This document shows, piece by piece, positions 1 to 7,846 of a stretch of DNA of 12,564 nucleotides. The stretch's first letter is position 1. Every line of letters starts with the position of its first letter. Made by a program: the position numbers and the translations under genes. Source of the DNA: an uncultured Lachnospiraceae bacterium (GTDB taxonomy: Bacteria > Bacillota > Clostridia > Lachnospirales > Lachnospiraceae); assembly GCA_910586095.1 (NCBI GenBank), contig CAJUHQ010000101.1, positions 1 through 12,564 of the forward strand, read 5' to 3'. The notes beneath the pieces are model-generated. The model saw only the letters and a list, made by a program, of their open reading frames with translations. It was not told the origin of the DNA and did no database searches.

Positions 1-1
1 T

Positions 2-60
2 AAAATTTCACCCATCCTGATTGGAGTGCATGCTAAAGCATGCAGATGGGAGTTAGTGTG
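2..60 (+). repeat. Interspersed hairpin repeat, copy A
   Basis: First of six copies of a roughly 60-bp element in the window. It starts AAAATTTCACCCATC and ends GATGGGAGTTAGTGTG. The CCCATC near the left end pairs with GATGGG near the right end, and inside lies a perfect hairpin, GCATGC (28-33), loop TAAA, GCATGC (38-43). In other copies the right end continues as GTGTGAAATT, which pairs with the left AATTTCAC; here it continues GTGTGGATTTTT, so the outermost pairing is partly lost. No coding potential. The family is unnamed here; it resembles REP/BIME or MITE-type palindromes in form only. Confidence 0.85.
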
Positions 61-127
61 GATTTTTATTGGATAAGCAGAAAAAATAGATAACAAAATT
101 TTATAAATAAAAAGTGAATTTTGTAAG

Positions 128-167
128 TGAAAAGACTCTTTTCAAGCGTTTTGTTTTATGTTATTAT
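128..167 (+). promoter_or_regulatory. Candidate pullulanase promoter with overlapping palindrome
   Basis: A candidate sigma-A promoter has a weak -35 TTTTCA (139-144), a 17-bp spacer and -10 TATTAT (162-167), about 50 bases before the pullulanase ATG. The 17-bp perfect palindrome TGAAAAGactCTTTTCA (128-144) covers the -35, as an operator for a dimeric repressor would. The bases just right of it, CAAGCGTTTTG, contain a partial match to the catabolite-responsive element core, too weak to call. A second inverted repeat, ACAAAATT (93-100) and AATTTTGT (117-124), lies just upstream. The assignment is by motif inspection only. Confidence 0.4.
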
Positions 168-217
168 GTAGATGTTAAAAAATTTCGTAAAATTTCGAAA
201 AGAAAGGAAGGAAGAAC

Positions 218-2962
218 ATGAAAAAAAGGGTAAATGCGTTTCTTGTTGCAATGCTTTTGCTAGTCGTGTCGCTTTTGGCTTCATTTTCAGATGCGATCAT
301 AGTAAAGGCAGAAGGTAAGCTCATTCTGAAACTGCACTATCACAGAGAAGATGGCAATTATGATGGCTGGGATGTGTGGCTTTGGGAAGTTGGAGGAGAA
401 GGAGGAGGCGTTCCATTTAATGATGAAGACGGAGAAATGGTTGCGACAAAAGAAATTACTCCTGGAATTACAAATGTAGGATTTATTGTTCGTACAGAGG
501 ATTGGGTCAAAGATTTTGACGGGGATCAGTTTATAGATATCTCTGAGATGGTATCAGGTACTGTACATATTTATGTGGAATCTGGTGTCGAAGGATATAC
601 AAAAGAATATGGCGATGATGTAGTAATAGGAACTAAGTTAAAGTCGGCAGTCTACAATAATGATAGTACCATCACAGTGACTATGACAGGTGAGATCGAA
701 GCTAATCTAGATAATGTGTTTTCTGTAGCTGGAAAGGAAGATGAAATTGCTATTGCCAGTGTGACGGCAGATCAGGACTTTACTTATACGGTGGTCTTAT
801 CAGAGGAATTAGATCCTTTTAAGAGTTATACTATGACTTATGATGGATCTACCTATAAGATTAGTATTCCCAATATTTATTCTACAGAGGCATTTGAACA
901 GGAATATACATACATTGGAGATGATTTAGGGGCTACATGGACAGAAAACATGACAAGTTTTCGCGTTTGGGCGCCGACAGCAGAGTCTGTCACGTTGAAT
1001 CTTTTTGAATCTGGCAAGAGTTATGTGGATGATTTGATAGAAGAAATTGAGATGACTCCAGATGTAAATGGAACTTGGATTACCAAAAAGGATGGCGATT
1101 TGAATGGAGTTTATTATACGTATTCTGTTGTAATTGATGGCGTAAAGAAGGATGCCTGTGACCCATATGCTAGAACTACAGGAGTTAATGGGGTCAGAGC
1201 TATGATTATCAATTTGGATGAAACAGATCCAGACGGCTGGGAAAATGATACTAATCCTCATGCAAAAGAAAGTATTAATGATGCCATTATTTATGAATTG
1301 CACATTCGAGATCTTTCTGTTGGAAAGGACGCAGGTATCACAAATGCAGGTAAGTTTTTGGGATTGACAGAGACGGGAACCAAAACTTCGGGCGGAGTAC
1401 CTACAGGACTAGATCATATTAAAGAACTAGGAATAACTCATTTGCATTTGCTTCCAATATATGATTTCGGTTCTGTGGATGAGACTCATACTGTAGGAAA
1501 TTTGTATAATTGGGGATATGACCCAGTAAATTACAATGTACCAGAAGGTTCTTATTCTACAGATCCTTATAATGGAGAAGTTCGTGTCAAAGAATTAAAA
1601 CAAACTGTAAAGGCGCTTCATGATAATGGTATTAGCGTTATTATGGATGTTGTCTATAATCATGTGCAGGATTCAGCAAATTTCTGTTTTAATAAAATTG
1701 TTCCAGGATATTTCTCACGTATTGGCGATGATGGTGTGTATTCTAATGGTTCTGGATGTGGGAATGACACAGCTTCTGAACGGTCTATGGTTAAGAAATA
1801 TATTGTGGATTCGGTTAGTTATTGGGCAGATGAATATCATATTGATGGTTTTCGTTTTGACTTGGTAGGATTGCTAGATACTGAGACTATCAATGAGATT
1901 GTGGAAGAGGTTCACAAGAATCATCCAGATGTTATTTTTTATGGAGAAGGTTGGTCATTGTCCACAAATATGACAAAGGAAGGCTATACGCTGGCAACAC
2001 AAGGTAATTCCAAAGAGACACCAGAATTTGCGTATTTTAATGATACAATTAGAGATGGATTAAAAGGTAGCGTATTTGATGATAAGGAAAAGGGATACGC
2101 TTCTGGAAAAAGTGGTATGGAGGAGATATTGACACGTTGTTTTCTGGGGGCAGATACCTGGTGCACCAGTCCAGCTCAGACAATCAATTATGCATCTTGC
2201 CACGATAATCTGACATTGTTTGACCATCTACAGACTTCAAGGCCCGATGCAAGTATGGAAGACTTGATTAAAATGAATAATTTGGCAGCTACAGTTTATA
2301 TGATGGCAGAAGGAGTTCCATTCTTGCAGGCAGGTGAAGAAATGCTGCGCACAAAGGTGAATGAAGATGGAACCTTTGATTCAAATAGTTATAATTCTGG
2401 CGATCAAATCAATAGTTTGAAGTGGGGAGATTTAGAAGATCCTGTTTATGCACAGGTGTATGAGTATTACAAAGGGTTGATTGCTTTTCGTAAGGCACAT
2501 GGAGCGCTTCGTCTTACTACAGCACAAGAAGTTGATTCTGCGATTTCTGTAGTGAAGGATTTAGATCCTAATGTACTTGCCTTTGATATACAGGGCGGAG
2601 TAAATGGGGAAAACGCAGAAGAATTATTTGTGATTTTCAACGCAAATGAAACCAGCACCACAGTTACTCTTCCAGAAGGGAATTGGAATGTCTATATTAA
2701 TGGTGAAAAGGCAGGAACGCAGGTGTTGTCTACTATCACACAAGCAAGTGCAGTGGTAGAGCCTATTTCCGCTATGGTACTTGTGAAGGAGGACAATGCA
2801 GCAGCTTCTAGCCAGAAAACCACTACTGAGAATGTAGAAAATGCGCCGCAAAAGGATGCTAATCAAAGTAGTGGAGTCAGTGTAGGTATTATTGTAGTGA
2901 TACTTCTTGTTTGTGTTGGTGTAGTGTTCGTTATGATGCATAATAAACGAAAGAAGTCATAA
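218..2962 (+). CDS. pulA: Secreted, membrane-anchored type I pullulanase (GH13)
   Basis: Hydrolyses alpha-1,6 branches of pullulan, starch or glycogen fragments outside the cell. The 914-residue product has a signal peptide (KKR then a hydrophobic core, about 1-30). Next comes a CBM41-like starch-binding domain (about 34-120; aromatic-rich DGWDVWLWEV), a small beta domain (about 137-220) and a CBM48-like N-domain (about 235-335; SFRVWAPTA). The GH13 barrel follows. The type I signature YNWGYDP is at 430-436. Catalytic regions are DVVYNH (477-482), GFRFDLVG with nucleophile D548, YGEGWS with acid/base E577, and CHDN with D663. An Asn/Ser/Gln-rich linker leads to one C-terminal transmembrane helix (about 887-907) and a basic tail HNKRKKS, so it stays attached without an LPXTG sorting motif. 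The ATG follows an AAGGAAGGAAG ribosome site. Monocistronic: own promoter region and terminator. All key residues are intact. Confidence 0.96.
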   Translation: MKKRVNAFLVAMLLLVVSLLASFSDAIIVKAEGKLILKLHYHREDGNYDGWDVWLWEVGGEGGGVPFNDEDGEMVATKEITPGITNVGFIVRTEDWVKDFDGDQFIDISEMVSGTVHIYVESGVEGYTKEYGDDVVIGTKLKSAVYNNDSTITVTMTGEIEANLDNVFSVAGKEDEIAIASVTADQDFTYTVVLSEELDPFKSYTMTYDGSTYKISIPNIYSTEAFEQEYTYIGDDLGATWTENMTSFRVWAPTAESVTLNLFESGKSYVDDLIEEIEMTPDVNGTWITKKDGDLNGVYYTYSVVIDGVKKDACDPYARTTGVNGVRAMIINLDETDPDGWENDTNPHAKESINDAIIYELHIRDLSVGKDAGITNAGKFLGLTETGTKTSGGVPTGLDHIKELGITHLHLLPIYDFGSVDETHTVGNLYNWGYDPVNYNVPEGSYSTDPYNGEVRVKELKQTVKALHDNGISVIMDVVYNHVQDSANFCFNKIVPGYFSRIGDDGVYSNGSGCGNDTASERSMVKKYIVDSVSYWADEYHIDGFRFDLVGLLDTETINEIVEEVHKNHPDVIFYGEGWSLSTNMTKEGYTLATQGNSKETPEFAYFNDTIRDGLKGSVFDDKEKGYASGKSGMEEILTRCFLGADTWCTSPAQTINYASCHDNLTLFDHLQTSRPDASMEDLIKMNNLAATVYMMAEGVPFLQAGEEMLRTKVNEDGTFDSNSYNSGDQINSLKWGDLEDPVYAQVYEYYKGLIAFRKAHGALRLTTAQEVDSAISVVKDLDPNVLAFDIQGGVNGENAEELFVIFNANETSTTVTLPEGNWNVYINGEKAGTQVLSTITQASAVVEPISAMVLVKEDNAAASSQKTTTENVENAPQKDANQSSGVSVGIIVVILLVCVGVVFVMMHNKRKKS

Positions 2963-3069
2963 ATTCGATGTTTCTATAACGACAAATGTAGGATGATCTG
3001 TGACAATTTGTGACTGTAATCTGCACTTGAACAAATTCTAAAAAATAAAGTTTAGAAAAAGATGATTTA

Positions 3070-3131
3070 GAAAAAAATAGTTGCGTCAGACAATTTTTTC
3101 TTGTTAAGAGAAGTTATCTGACGCTATTTTT
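3070..3131. terminator. Rho-independent terminator, probably bidirectional
   Basis: GCGTCAGA (3083-3090) pairs perfectly with TCTGACGC (3117-3124). On the left the stem is preceded by AAAAAATAG and on the right it is followed by TATTTTTT, so a U tract is made on either strand. The A and T tracts can also pair with a two-base bulge. The 26-base interior contains a smaller TTCT/AGAA pairing. It ends the pullulanase transcript about 120 bases after its stop codon. Confidence 0.8.
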
Positions 3132-3156
3132 TATCTAGATTTATAGATTTTGGAGC

Positions 3157-3191
3157 ATAATAAGCTTTTGATAGATGCAAAAGCTTATTAT
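3157..3191. other. Isolated 14-bp perfect hairpin
   Basis: ATAATAAGCTTTTG (3157-3170), loop ATAGATG, then CAAAAGCTTATTAT (3178-3191) form a perfect 14-bp stem. No T tract follows on either side, so it is not a classical terminator, and a complete terminator already lies 25 bases upstream. It could be an operator, a transcript-end stabiliser or a small mobile-element remnant; nothing in the sequence decides. Confidence 0.6.
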
Positions 3192-3412
3192 ACGATGATG
3201 ATTGCATCAAAAGAGTTTTGTGTTCCTATTTGTGCAATCTGTGTGTGACATGATAATGGTATCTTTTGGCTATCATGGTCTGTGTACACAAAAGAAATGA
3301 AGATTATTGATACTTTTTGCGGGGGTAGCATAGAAGAGATCAGATAGGAATTAAATCAAAGTAGTTAGACAAAAGGCAGTATAAAAAGTTTGTAAAATAA
3401 TGAACAGACAAG

Positions 3413-3441
3413 TTTACTATGTAAGGGGACTCTGCTATAGT
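3413..3441 (+). promoter_or_regulatory. Candidate extended -10 promoter for pepD
   Basis: TATAGT (3436-3441) is preceded by TGC (3433-3435), making an extended -10 element. TTTACT (3413-3418), 17 bases upstream, is a weak -35. Transcription would begin near 3448 and give a leader of about 120 bases before the dipeptidase ATG. Motif-based call only. Confidence 0.4.
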
Positions 3442-3485
3442 AAAAGGGATTTGAGATGTTGCAAAAAGACATCAACATTAGTTTT

Positions 3486-3517
3486 GCGAACATTGTTCGC
3501 GATGCTGTTGGCAGCAT
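3486..3517 (+). promoter_or_regulatory. Twin hairpins in the pepD leader
   Basis: Two perfect 6-bp inverted repeats stand side by side: GCGAAC-ATT-GTTCGC (3486-3500) and ATGCTG-TTGG-CAGCAT (3502-3517), 54 bases before the pepD ATG. The first resembles the Gram-positive LexA box (CGAAC-4-GTTCG) but its spacer is three bases instead of four, so I do not call it LexA. As RNA, the pair would fold as tandem stem-loops in the untranslated leader. Confidence 0.45.
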
Positions 3518-3570
3518 GGAGAGTTAGATAAAGTACAGATGATATATAAAAATTTGTAGGAGGTAGGTAT

Positions 3571-5028
3571 ATGGGGGCATTAGAGAATATAGAACCCAAA
3601 AAAGTATTTCATTTTTTTGAGGAGATCTGTAAGATTCCGCACGGATCAGGAAATCTTGATAGAATCAGCAGTTATCTAACAACATTTGCACAGGATAGAG
3701 GGTTGTTTCACATTAGAGATGCTCATAACAATGTGATTATAGTTAAGGAAGCAACAAAAGGATATGAGACGATTGCACCCATCATTCTTCAAGGGCATAT
3801 GGATATGGTTGCAGTTAAAAAGAACGATTGTGAGATTGACCTTGCAAACGATCCACTTCGCTTAAAGGTAGAGGGGGATTATATATATGCAGAAGGCACA
3901 AGCCTCGGTGGAGATGATGGTATAGCAGTGGCTTATATTCTTGCTATTTTGGATTCACAGGATATTGACCATCCACGAATCGAGGCAGTGATAACAACCG
4001 ATGAAGAGGTTGGAATGAATGGCGCGACAGCAATAGACTTATCTATGCTTCAGGCAAAAAGGATGTTAAATATTGACTCAGAAGAAGAAGGAATATTCCT
4101 TACAAGTTGTGCGGGCGGCATGAGAGTCGATTGTCATTTGCCTATAAAAACGGTGAAGATACCACAACATAGTAGCTGTATAACAGTAAAGATTGGAGGG
4201 TTGGCAGGTGGACATTCTGGCACAGAGATTCATAAAGGACGCGCAAACGCAATAAAACTCTTGGCAGTTGTATTAAAACAGGCTCTAGAAACATCTGAAA
4301 TTTGTATTGTACAAATAAGTGGTGGAGAAAAAGACAATGCGATTGCGCGCGAGGCGTCAGCAATTGTGTGTATGGACAGCAAACAAACGAAGCCGTTTAT
4401 AGAAAAAATAGCAGCGATAGAGACAGAGATTAAGAACGAAAATAAATCCAGAGAAAAAGAGCTTTATATAGAATGTGGTGAAGTGGAGCTGCAAGTAGAA
4501 ACTATGATTGATAGAGAGAGCACACAACGCATTGTAGATTTTCTCGTGTTACTTCCCAATGGGGTGATGGCGATGAGTGCAGACATACACGGATTAGTTG
4601 AAACGTCCTTAAATGTAGGTATTTTAAGGCAGACTCCAACAGAAGTGATTGCAAGCAGCGCAATTAGAAGTGCGATAGAGACAGCAAAATATAAAGTCAA
4701 AATGCAAGTGGAGACACTTACCAATCGGCTTGGAGGCTATATAAATAGTTATGGAGAGTATCCTGGGTGGCAATACGATCCCGATTCAAAGCTGCGGGCA
4801 ACTATGGTAAAGATTTATAGAGAACTGTTCCAGAAGGACGCACAAGTGCAAGCATTGCATGCAGGATTGGAATGTGGCATTATGATTGCTAAGATACCAG
4901 GGTTAGATTGTGTATCCTTTGGCCCTAACATTTATGATATCCATACTACAGAAGAACGGCTTAGTATTGCGTCAACAAAACGAATGTGGGAGTATCTGTT
5001 AGAGGTGCTTCGACAGAAGGAAGAATAG
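3571..5028 (+). CDS. pepD: Aminoacyl-histidine dipeptidase (beta-Ala-His dipeptidase, M20 family)
   Basis: Cytosolic dinuclear-zinc peptidase that cleaves Xaa-His and other dipeptides, feeding peptide-derived amino acids into metabolism. The 485-residue length is typical of bacterial PepD. Metal and catalytic motifs are intact: QGHMDMV with ligand H76, LGGDDG with bridging D115, TTDEEVGM with catalytic base E145 and ligand E146, NIDSEEEG with ligand D169, and a late FGPNIYDIH with H458. The GGHSG motif (about 213-217) opens the lid/dimerisation domain. There is no signal peptide. AGGAGG (3558-3563) sits seven bases before the ATG and fixes the start. hflK follows after 97 bases with no clear terminator between, so read-through is possible, but no functional link is implied. 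The motif pattern makes the family assignment firm; substrate preference is inferred. Confidence 0.94.
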   Translation: MGALENIEPKKVFHFFEEICKIPHGSGNLDRISSYLTTFAQDRGLFHIRDAHNNVIIVKEATKGYETIAPIILQGHMDMVAVKKNDCEIDLANDPLRLKVEGDYIYAEGTSLGGDDGIAVAYILAILDSQDIDHPRIEAVITTDEEVGMNGATAIDLSMLQAKRMLNIDSEEEGIFLTSCAGGMRVDCHLPIKTVKIPQHSSCITVKIGGLAGGHSGTEIHKGRANAIKLLAVVLKQALETSEICIVQISGGEKDNAIAREASAIVCMDSKQTKPFIEKIAAIETEIKNENKSREKELYIECGEVELQVETMIDRESTQRIVDFLVLLPNGVMAMSADIHGLVETSLNVGILRQTPTEVIASSAIRSAIETAKYKVKMQVETLTNRLGGYINSYGEYPGWQYDPDSKLRATMVKIYRELFQKDAQVQALHAGLECGIMIAKIPGLDCVSFGPNIYDIHTTEERLSIASTKRMWEYLLEVLRQKEE

Positions 5029-5125
5029 AGACAAAGTGACTAGTACAATAGCCTTTTGGAATGTTGTTTGTATTTAGGTACAAAGAAATTTCGAGAGTCT
5101 ATTAGCAGAGAAATGGAGGACTCGT

Positions 5126-6178
5126 ATGATAGGAAATTTTAGAGAATTTCGTCCAAAAGGTACACCAGAAGATAAAGACAAAGATCATGACTCACAACAA
5201 AAAAAGTCACCTTTTGATAAGCTTCGCAAAATTGCATTATTGACTGTAGCGGTGATAGCAGTGTTGATTTTAACCGTAGAATCTGTGTATTCTATAGGAG
5301 AGCAAGAGCAAGGAGTCGTGACTACATTTGGAAAGGCTGGAGGTGTAGTGACATCAGGATTGCATTTTAAGATACCTTTTGTACAAAAAGTGACAAAGGT
5401 CAATACCACTATTTTGGGTTTTCCAATAGGCTATCGCCTCAATGAAGAGGAGGTAACAAACCAAGATCAAGTTGATGCAGAATCATTGATGATTACATCG
5501 GACTTTAACTTTGTCAACGTGGATTTTTATGTGGAATATAAGGTTTCTGATCCCGTTAAATATCTATATCATTCACAGCAACCTAATGTGATTTTAAAAA
5601 ATATTGCACAGGCAAGTATTCGTAATATTATTAGCAACTATGCAGTGGATGATGTGATTACCACTGGAAAAAGTGAGATACAGGCTGCAATCAAGGAAAT
5701 GATTATTGAAAAATTAGAGGAGCAAGATATTGGGCTTATGCTTGTAAATATTTCTATGCAGGACGCAGAGCCTCCTACAGAATCAGTAATTGAAGCGTTC
5801 AAGGCAGTGGAAACCGCGAAACAGGGAAAAGAAACTGCAATTAATAATGCGAATAAATATCGAAATGAAAAGCTCCCAGAAGCAAGTGCTAAAGCTGACC
5901 AGATTATACAGGAAGCGGAGGCAGCAAAACAAGAACGAATCAACGAGGGAATTGCACAGGCATCACGCTTCAATAAAATGTATGAAGAGTATGAGAAAAA
6001 TCCTCTTTTGACAAAACAGAGAATGTTTTATGAGGCGATGGAAGAAATACTGCCAGGTGTTCAGCTAATCATAGATGACGGAAGTGGAAATCTGAATAAA
6101 ACACTCTATTTAGATGAGTTGAAGTTGGAGGATATCACTAAAAATGCGGCATCTGATTCAGATACACAGGAGGAATAG
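5126..6178 (+). CDS. hflK: HflK-like SPFH/band 7 membrane protein
   Basis: Membrane scaffold protein of the stomatin/prohibitin/flotillin/HflKC group. In Escherichia coli, HflK and HflC form a large cage around the membrane protease FtsH and modulate it; that role is assumed here by homology. The 350-residue product has a charged cytosolic N-terminus (1-35), one transmembrane helix (about 36-53), then the band 7 domain starting EQEQGVVTTFGK and including GLHFKIPFVQKV. A charged Ala/Glu/Lys-rich coiled coil covers about 220-290, and the acidic tail ends DSDTQEE. It is shorter than E. coli HflK and lacks its Gly-rich N-terminus. GGAGGA (5115-5120) precedes the ATG. Four bases separate its stop from hflC, indicating translational coupling. 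No ftsH is in the window. Confidence 0.9.
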   Translation: MIGNFREFRPKGTPEDKDKDHDSQQKKSPFDKLRKIALLTVAVIAVLILTVESVYSIGEQEQGVVTTFGKAGGVVTSGLHFKIPFVQKVTKVNTTILGFPIGYRLNEEEVTNQDQVDAESLMITSDFNFVNVDFYVEYKVSDPVKYLYHSQQPNVILKNIAQASIRNIISNYAVDDVITTGKSEIQAAIKEMIIEKLEEQDIGLMLVNISMQDAEPPTESVIEAFKAVETAKQGKETAINNANKYRNEKLPEASAKADQIIQEAEAAKQERINEGIAQASRFNKMYEEYEKNPLLTKQRMFYEAMEEILPGVQLIIDDGSGNLNKTLYLDELKLEDITKNAASDSDTQEE

Positions 6179-6182
6179 CTGT

Positions 6183-7052
6183 ATGAAGAAAAAATTTGGC
6201 AAGGCATTTGGAATATTTTTTGTGATAATGGCATTATTTATACTGTTTAATTCGATGTTTGTGATTAAGGAAAATCAGTATGGACTGGTGCGTGAGTTTG
6301 GTAAGATTGAGCGCGTGATCGCACAGCCAGGGCTTTATTTTAAGATCCCCTTTGTCCAAGAGAAGGATACCGTTACAAAAGAATTGCTGTTATATGATAT
6401 CGCAAAATCAGATGTCATTACAAAAGATAAGAAATCTATGATTGTTGATAGCTTTGTACTGTGGCGTATCACAGATCCCAAAGTTTTTGCGCAGACTCTG
6501 AACACTTCGACAGTTAATGCAGAAGGAAGAATCAATGTTGCGGTGTATAATGCGATCAAAAATGTGATTAGTAGTATGACGCAAGCAGATATTATTGCGG
6601 CGCGTGGCCAGGAATTGATTACGCTTATTATGGGAAATATATCAGGGATCAACCAATATGGTATAGAGATTGCCACAGTGGAGATAAAGCTTTTAGACTT
6701 ACCCGAGGACAATAAGGATGCTGTATTTGAGAGAATGATTTCAGAGCGTGGAAATATTGCTGCTACATATATCGCCCAGGGAAATTCAGAGGCACAAGTT
6801 ATCAGAAATACGACAGATAAGGAGACAGCGCTTATGATTTCAGAGGCGCAGAAAGAAGCGGAAATTTTAAAGGCTGAGGGAGAGGCAGAGTATATGAAAG
6901 AGATTGCAAAGGCCTATGATGGGGATATGAAGGCTGATTTCTATAGTTTTACTCGCAGTCTTGACGCGCTAAAAAATTCTATTAAAGGCGGAGATAAAAC
7001 CATTATTTTAGATAAGGATTCGCCGATCACCCAAATTTTTTACAACAATTGA
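6183..7052 (+). CDS. hflC: HflC-like SPFH/band 7 membrane protein
   Basis: Partner of the preceding hflK product. The 289-residue protein begins MKKKFGKAFG, has one transmembrane helix (about 8-27), and then the band 7 domain (KENQYGLVREFGKIERV; GLYFKIPFVQE). The QADIIAARGQEL region follows, then a C-terminal coiled coil rich in Glu/Ala (SEAQKEAEILKAEGEAEY). I chose the ATG at 6183 because AGGAGG (6168-6173) is correctly placed nine bases before it. An in-frame ATG at 6144 would add 13 residues inside the hflK coding region, without a ribosome site and ahead of the membrane helix. The pair order K then C matches other bacteria. Transcription ends at the stem-loop at 7071-7123. Confidence 0.92.
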   Translation: MKKKFGKAFGIFFVIMALFILFNSMFVIKENQYGLVREFGKIERVIAQPGLYFKIPFVQEKDTVTKELLLYDIAKSDVITKDKKSMIVDSFVLWRITDPKVFAQTLNTSTVNAEGRINVAVYNAIKNVISSMTQADIIAARGQELITLIMGNISGINQYGIEIATVEIKLLDLPEDNKDAVFERMISERGNIAATYIAQGNSEAQVIRNTTDKETALMISEAQKEAEILKAEGEAEYMKEIAKAYDGDMKADFYSFTRSLDALKNSIKGGDKTIILDKDSPITQIFYNN

Positions 7053-7070
7053 CAGCTAAACAGTGCACTA

Positions 7071-7123
7071 AAAAAGTACCTGAGATGGGAACGATAAGAA
7101 TACGTTCTATCTAAGGTACTTTT
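7071..7123. terminator. Bidirectional terminator between hflC and the DUF378 gene
   Basis: AGTACCT (7075-7081) pairs with AGGTACT (7114-7120). Inside, AGAT pairs with ATCT and GAACG with CGTTC, giving a long stem with small mismatches around the loop ATAAGAATA. The A run on the left (7071-7075) and T run on the right (7120-7123) provide a short U tract for both strands. It serves hflC on the plus strand and the convergent small membrane protein gene on the minus strand. A further 7-bp repeat, CAGCGTA (7134-7140) with TACGCTG (7158-7164), lies on the minus-strand gene side. Confidence 0.75.
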
Positions 7124-7178
7124 CATGTAGTGACAGCGTATGATAAAAGAAAATGATTACGCTGAATAAAAATTGGAC

Positions 7179-7394
7179 TTAAGCATGGTCTGAAGAATCG
7201 CCAAGTCGCATATAAAAGCATATAAGGTATAAGCCGCATATTCCGACTAGAGCATAAATGATTCTAGAGATCCACGACATACTTCCAAAAATGGTAGCAA
7301 CAAGGTTAAAATCAAGGAATCCAATTAATCCCCAGTTGACAGCACCAATGATTGCGATGGTTAGTGCAATACCATCAATAATTTTATTGCCCAT
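7179..7394 (-). CDS. Small DUF378-family membrane protein
   Basis: A 71-residue, very hydrophobic protein with the family's hallmark first half: a membrane helix running into GAVNWGLIGFLDFNLVATIFG, then a second helix (IIYALVGICGLYLICFY) and a short polar tail. Function of the family is unknown. I prefer the ATG at 7392-7394 (MGNKIIDG), which matches the usual family N-terminus. An ATG four codons upstream (7404-7406) is only one base from the GGAG site (7408-7411), whereas the chosen start is 13 bases from it, so neither spacing is ideal and a 75-residue form is possible. It stands alone, convergent with hflC. Confidence 0.85.
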   Translation of the reverse strand: MGNKIIDGIALTIAIIGAVNWGLIGFLDFNLVATIFGSMSWISRIIYALVGICGLYLICFYMRLGDSSDHA

Positions 7395-7461
7395 ATTTAT
7401 AACCATGCTCCTTTCAAAATATGGAAACCTTGTACATAGACAAAGCTTCCTGCAATAGAGG

Positions 7462-7488
7462 CAAATTCATACGAATTTGTACACTATA
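7462..7488 (-). promoter_or_regulatory. Palindromic site next to a minus-strand -10 element
   Basis: CAAATTC (7462-7468), spacer ATAC, GAATTTG (7473-7479) is a perfect 18-bp palindrome. Reading leftward on the minus strand, TATAGT (plus-strand 7483-7488) would be a -10 element for the DUF378 gene. The palindrome would then cover the transcription start, as a repressor operator would. No good -35 is seen, so the promoter part is uncertain. Confidence 0.35.
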
Positions 7489-7584
7489 TGGGTATTAGTA
7501 TGAACACAAATGGGGAAAATATGCAAAGCAGCAAGTATTTTTATTAGCACTTTTTATCAATAAAACAGCAGAAAAACAATAAGA

Positions 7585-7648
7585 TGCTATAATTTTTTAA
7601 TGAAATTTATGCAAATAAATTGAAATAAGTCAATTAATGTGGTATCCT
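7585..7648 (+). promoter_or_regulatory. Candidate promoters for the DUF6465-like gene
   Basis: TGC followed by a perfect TATAAT (7588-7593) is an extended -10 element; its -35 is unconvincing. A second candidate has TTGAAA (7620-7625), a 17-bp spacer and TATCCT (7643-7648). Either would give a leader of roughly 200-250 bases before the GTG start at 7847. Confidence 0.4.
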
Positions 7649-7846
7649 ATTGGTGTCTGAAAGTCTGTATGGTTTTACAAGTCATATTTTGTCAATGTGA
7701 AACGATATAAGGTAAAAAGTAGTAGTAACAGGCCAGAAAAGCAGTTATGCATCGGGAAAGAAGAGAATGGAAGCGGCTTGCAAAATTGCATAGCATGTTT
7801 TTAGGACAAATAAAATTAAGAGGATTTAGAAGCAGGAGAGGTAGAA

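Larger units (their letters stand above)
2963..3570. other. 608-base intergenic region without a recognisable gene
   Basis: Between the pullulanase and the dipeptidase no convincing ORF was found. The region holds the pullulanase terminator (3070-3131), an isolated 14-bp hairpin (3157-3191), a candidate extended -10 promoter (3413-3441) and two adjacent hairpins in the pepD leader (3486-3517). Two 16-codon ORFs near 3250-3350 lack ribosome sites and are not called. Bases 3192-3412 show nothing else I can name. Confidence 0.6.
7407..7846. other. 440-base divergent intergenic region
   Basis: Lies between the minus-strand DUF378 gene and the plus-strand DUF6465-like gene, so it must carry promoters for both. 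It contains a palindrome with a minus-strand -10 (7462-7488) and plus-strand promoter candidates (7585-7593 and 7620-7648). A short palindrome TGCAA-AA-TTGCA lies at about 7780-7791. A roughly 48-codon basic ORF beginning at ATG 7748 overlaps the start of the next gene and has no ribosome site; it is not called. Confidence 0.5.

Noticed and set aside
141..154. Catabolite-responsive element upstream of the pullulanase
   Set aside because: Only the AAGCG core fits; the outer TG and CA positions do not, so the match is too weak to call.
3240..3350. Two 16-codon ORFs (MIMVSFGY..., MKIIDTFCGG...)
   Set aside because: No ribosome sites, no family resemblance and too short to distinguish from chance.
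3486..3500. LexA box upstream of pepD
   Set aside because: The arms fit CGAAC/GTTCG, but the spacer is three bases, not four, and pepD is not an SOS gene.
6144..6182. Upstream in-frame ATG that would extend HflC by 13 residues
   Set aside because: It lies inside hflK without a ribosome site, and AGGAGG is placed correctly for the ATG at 6183.
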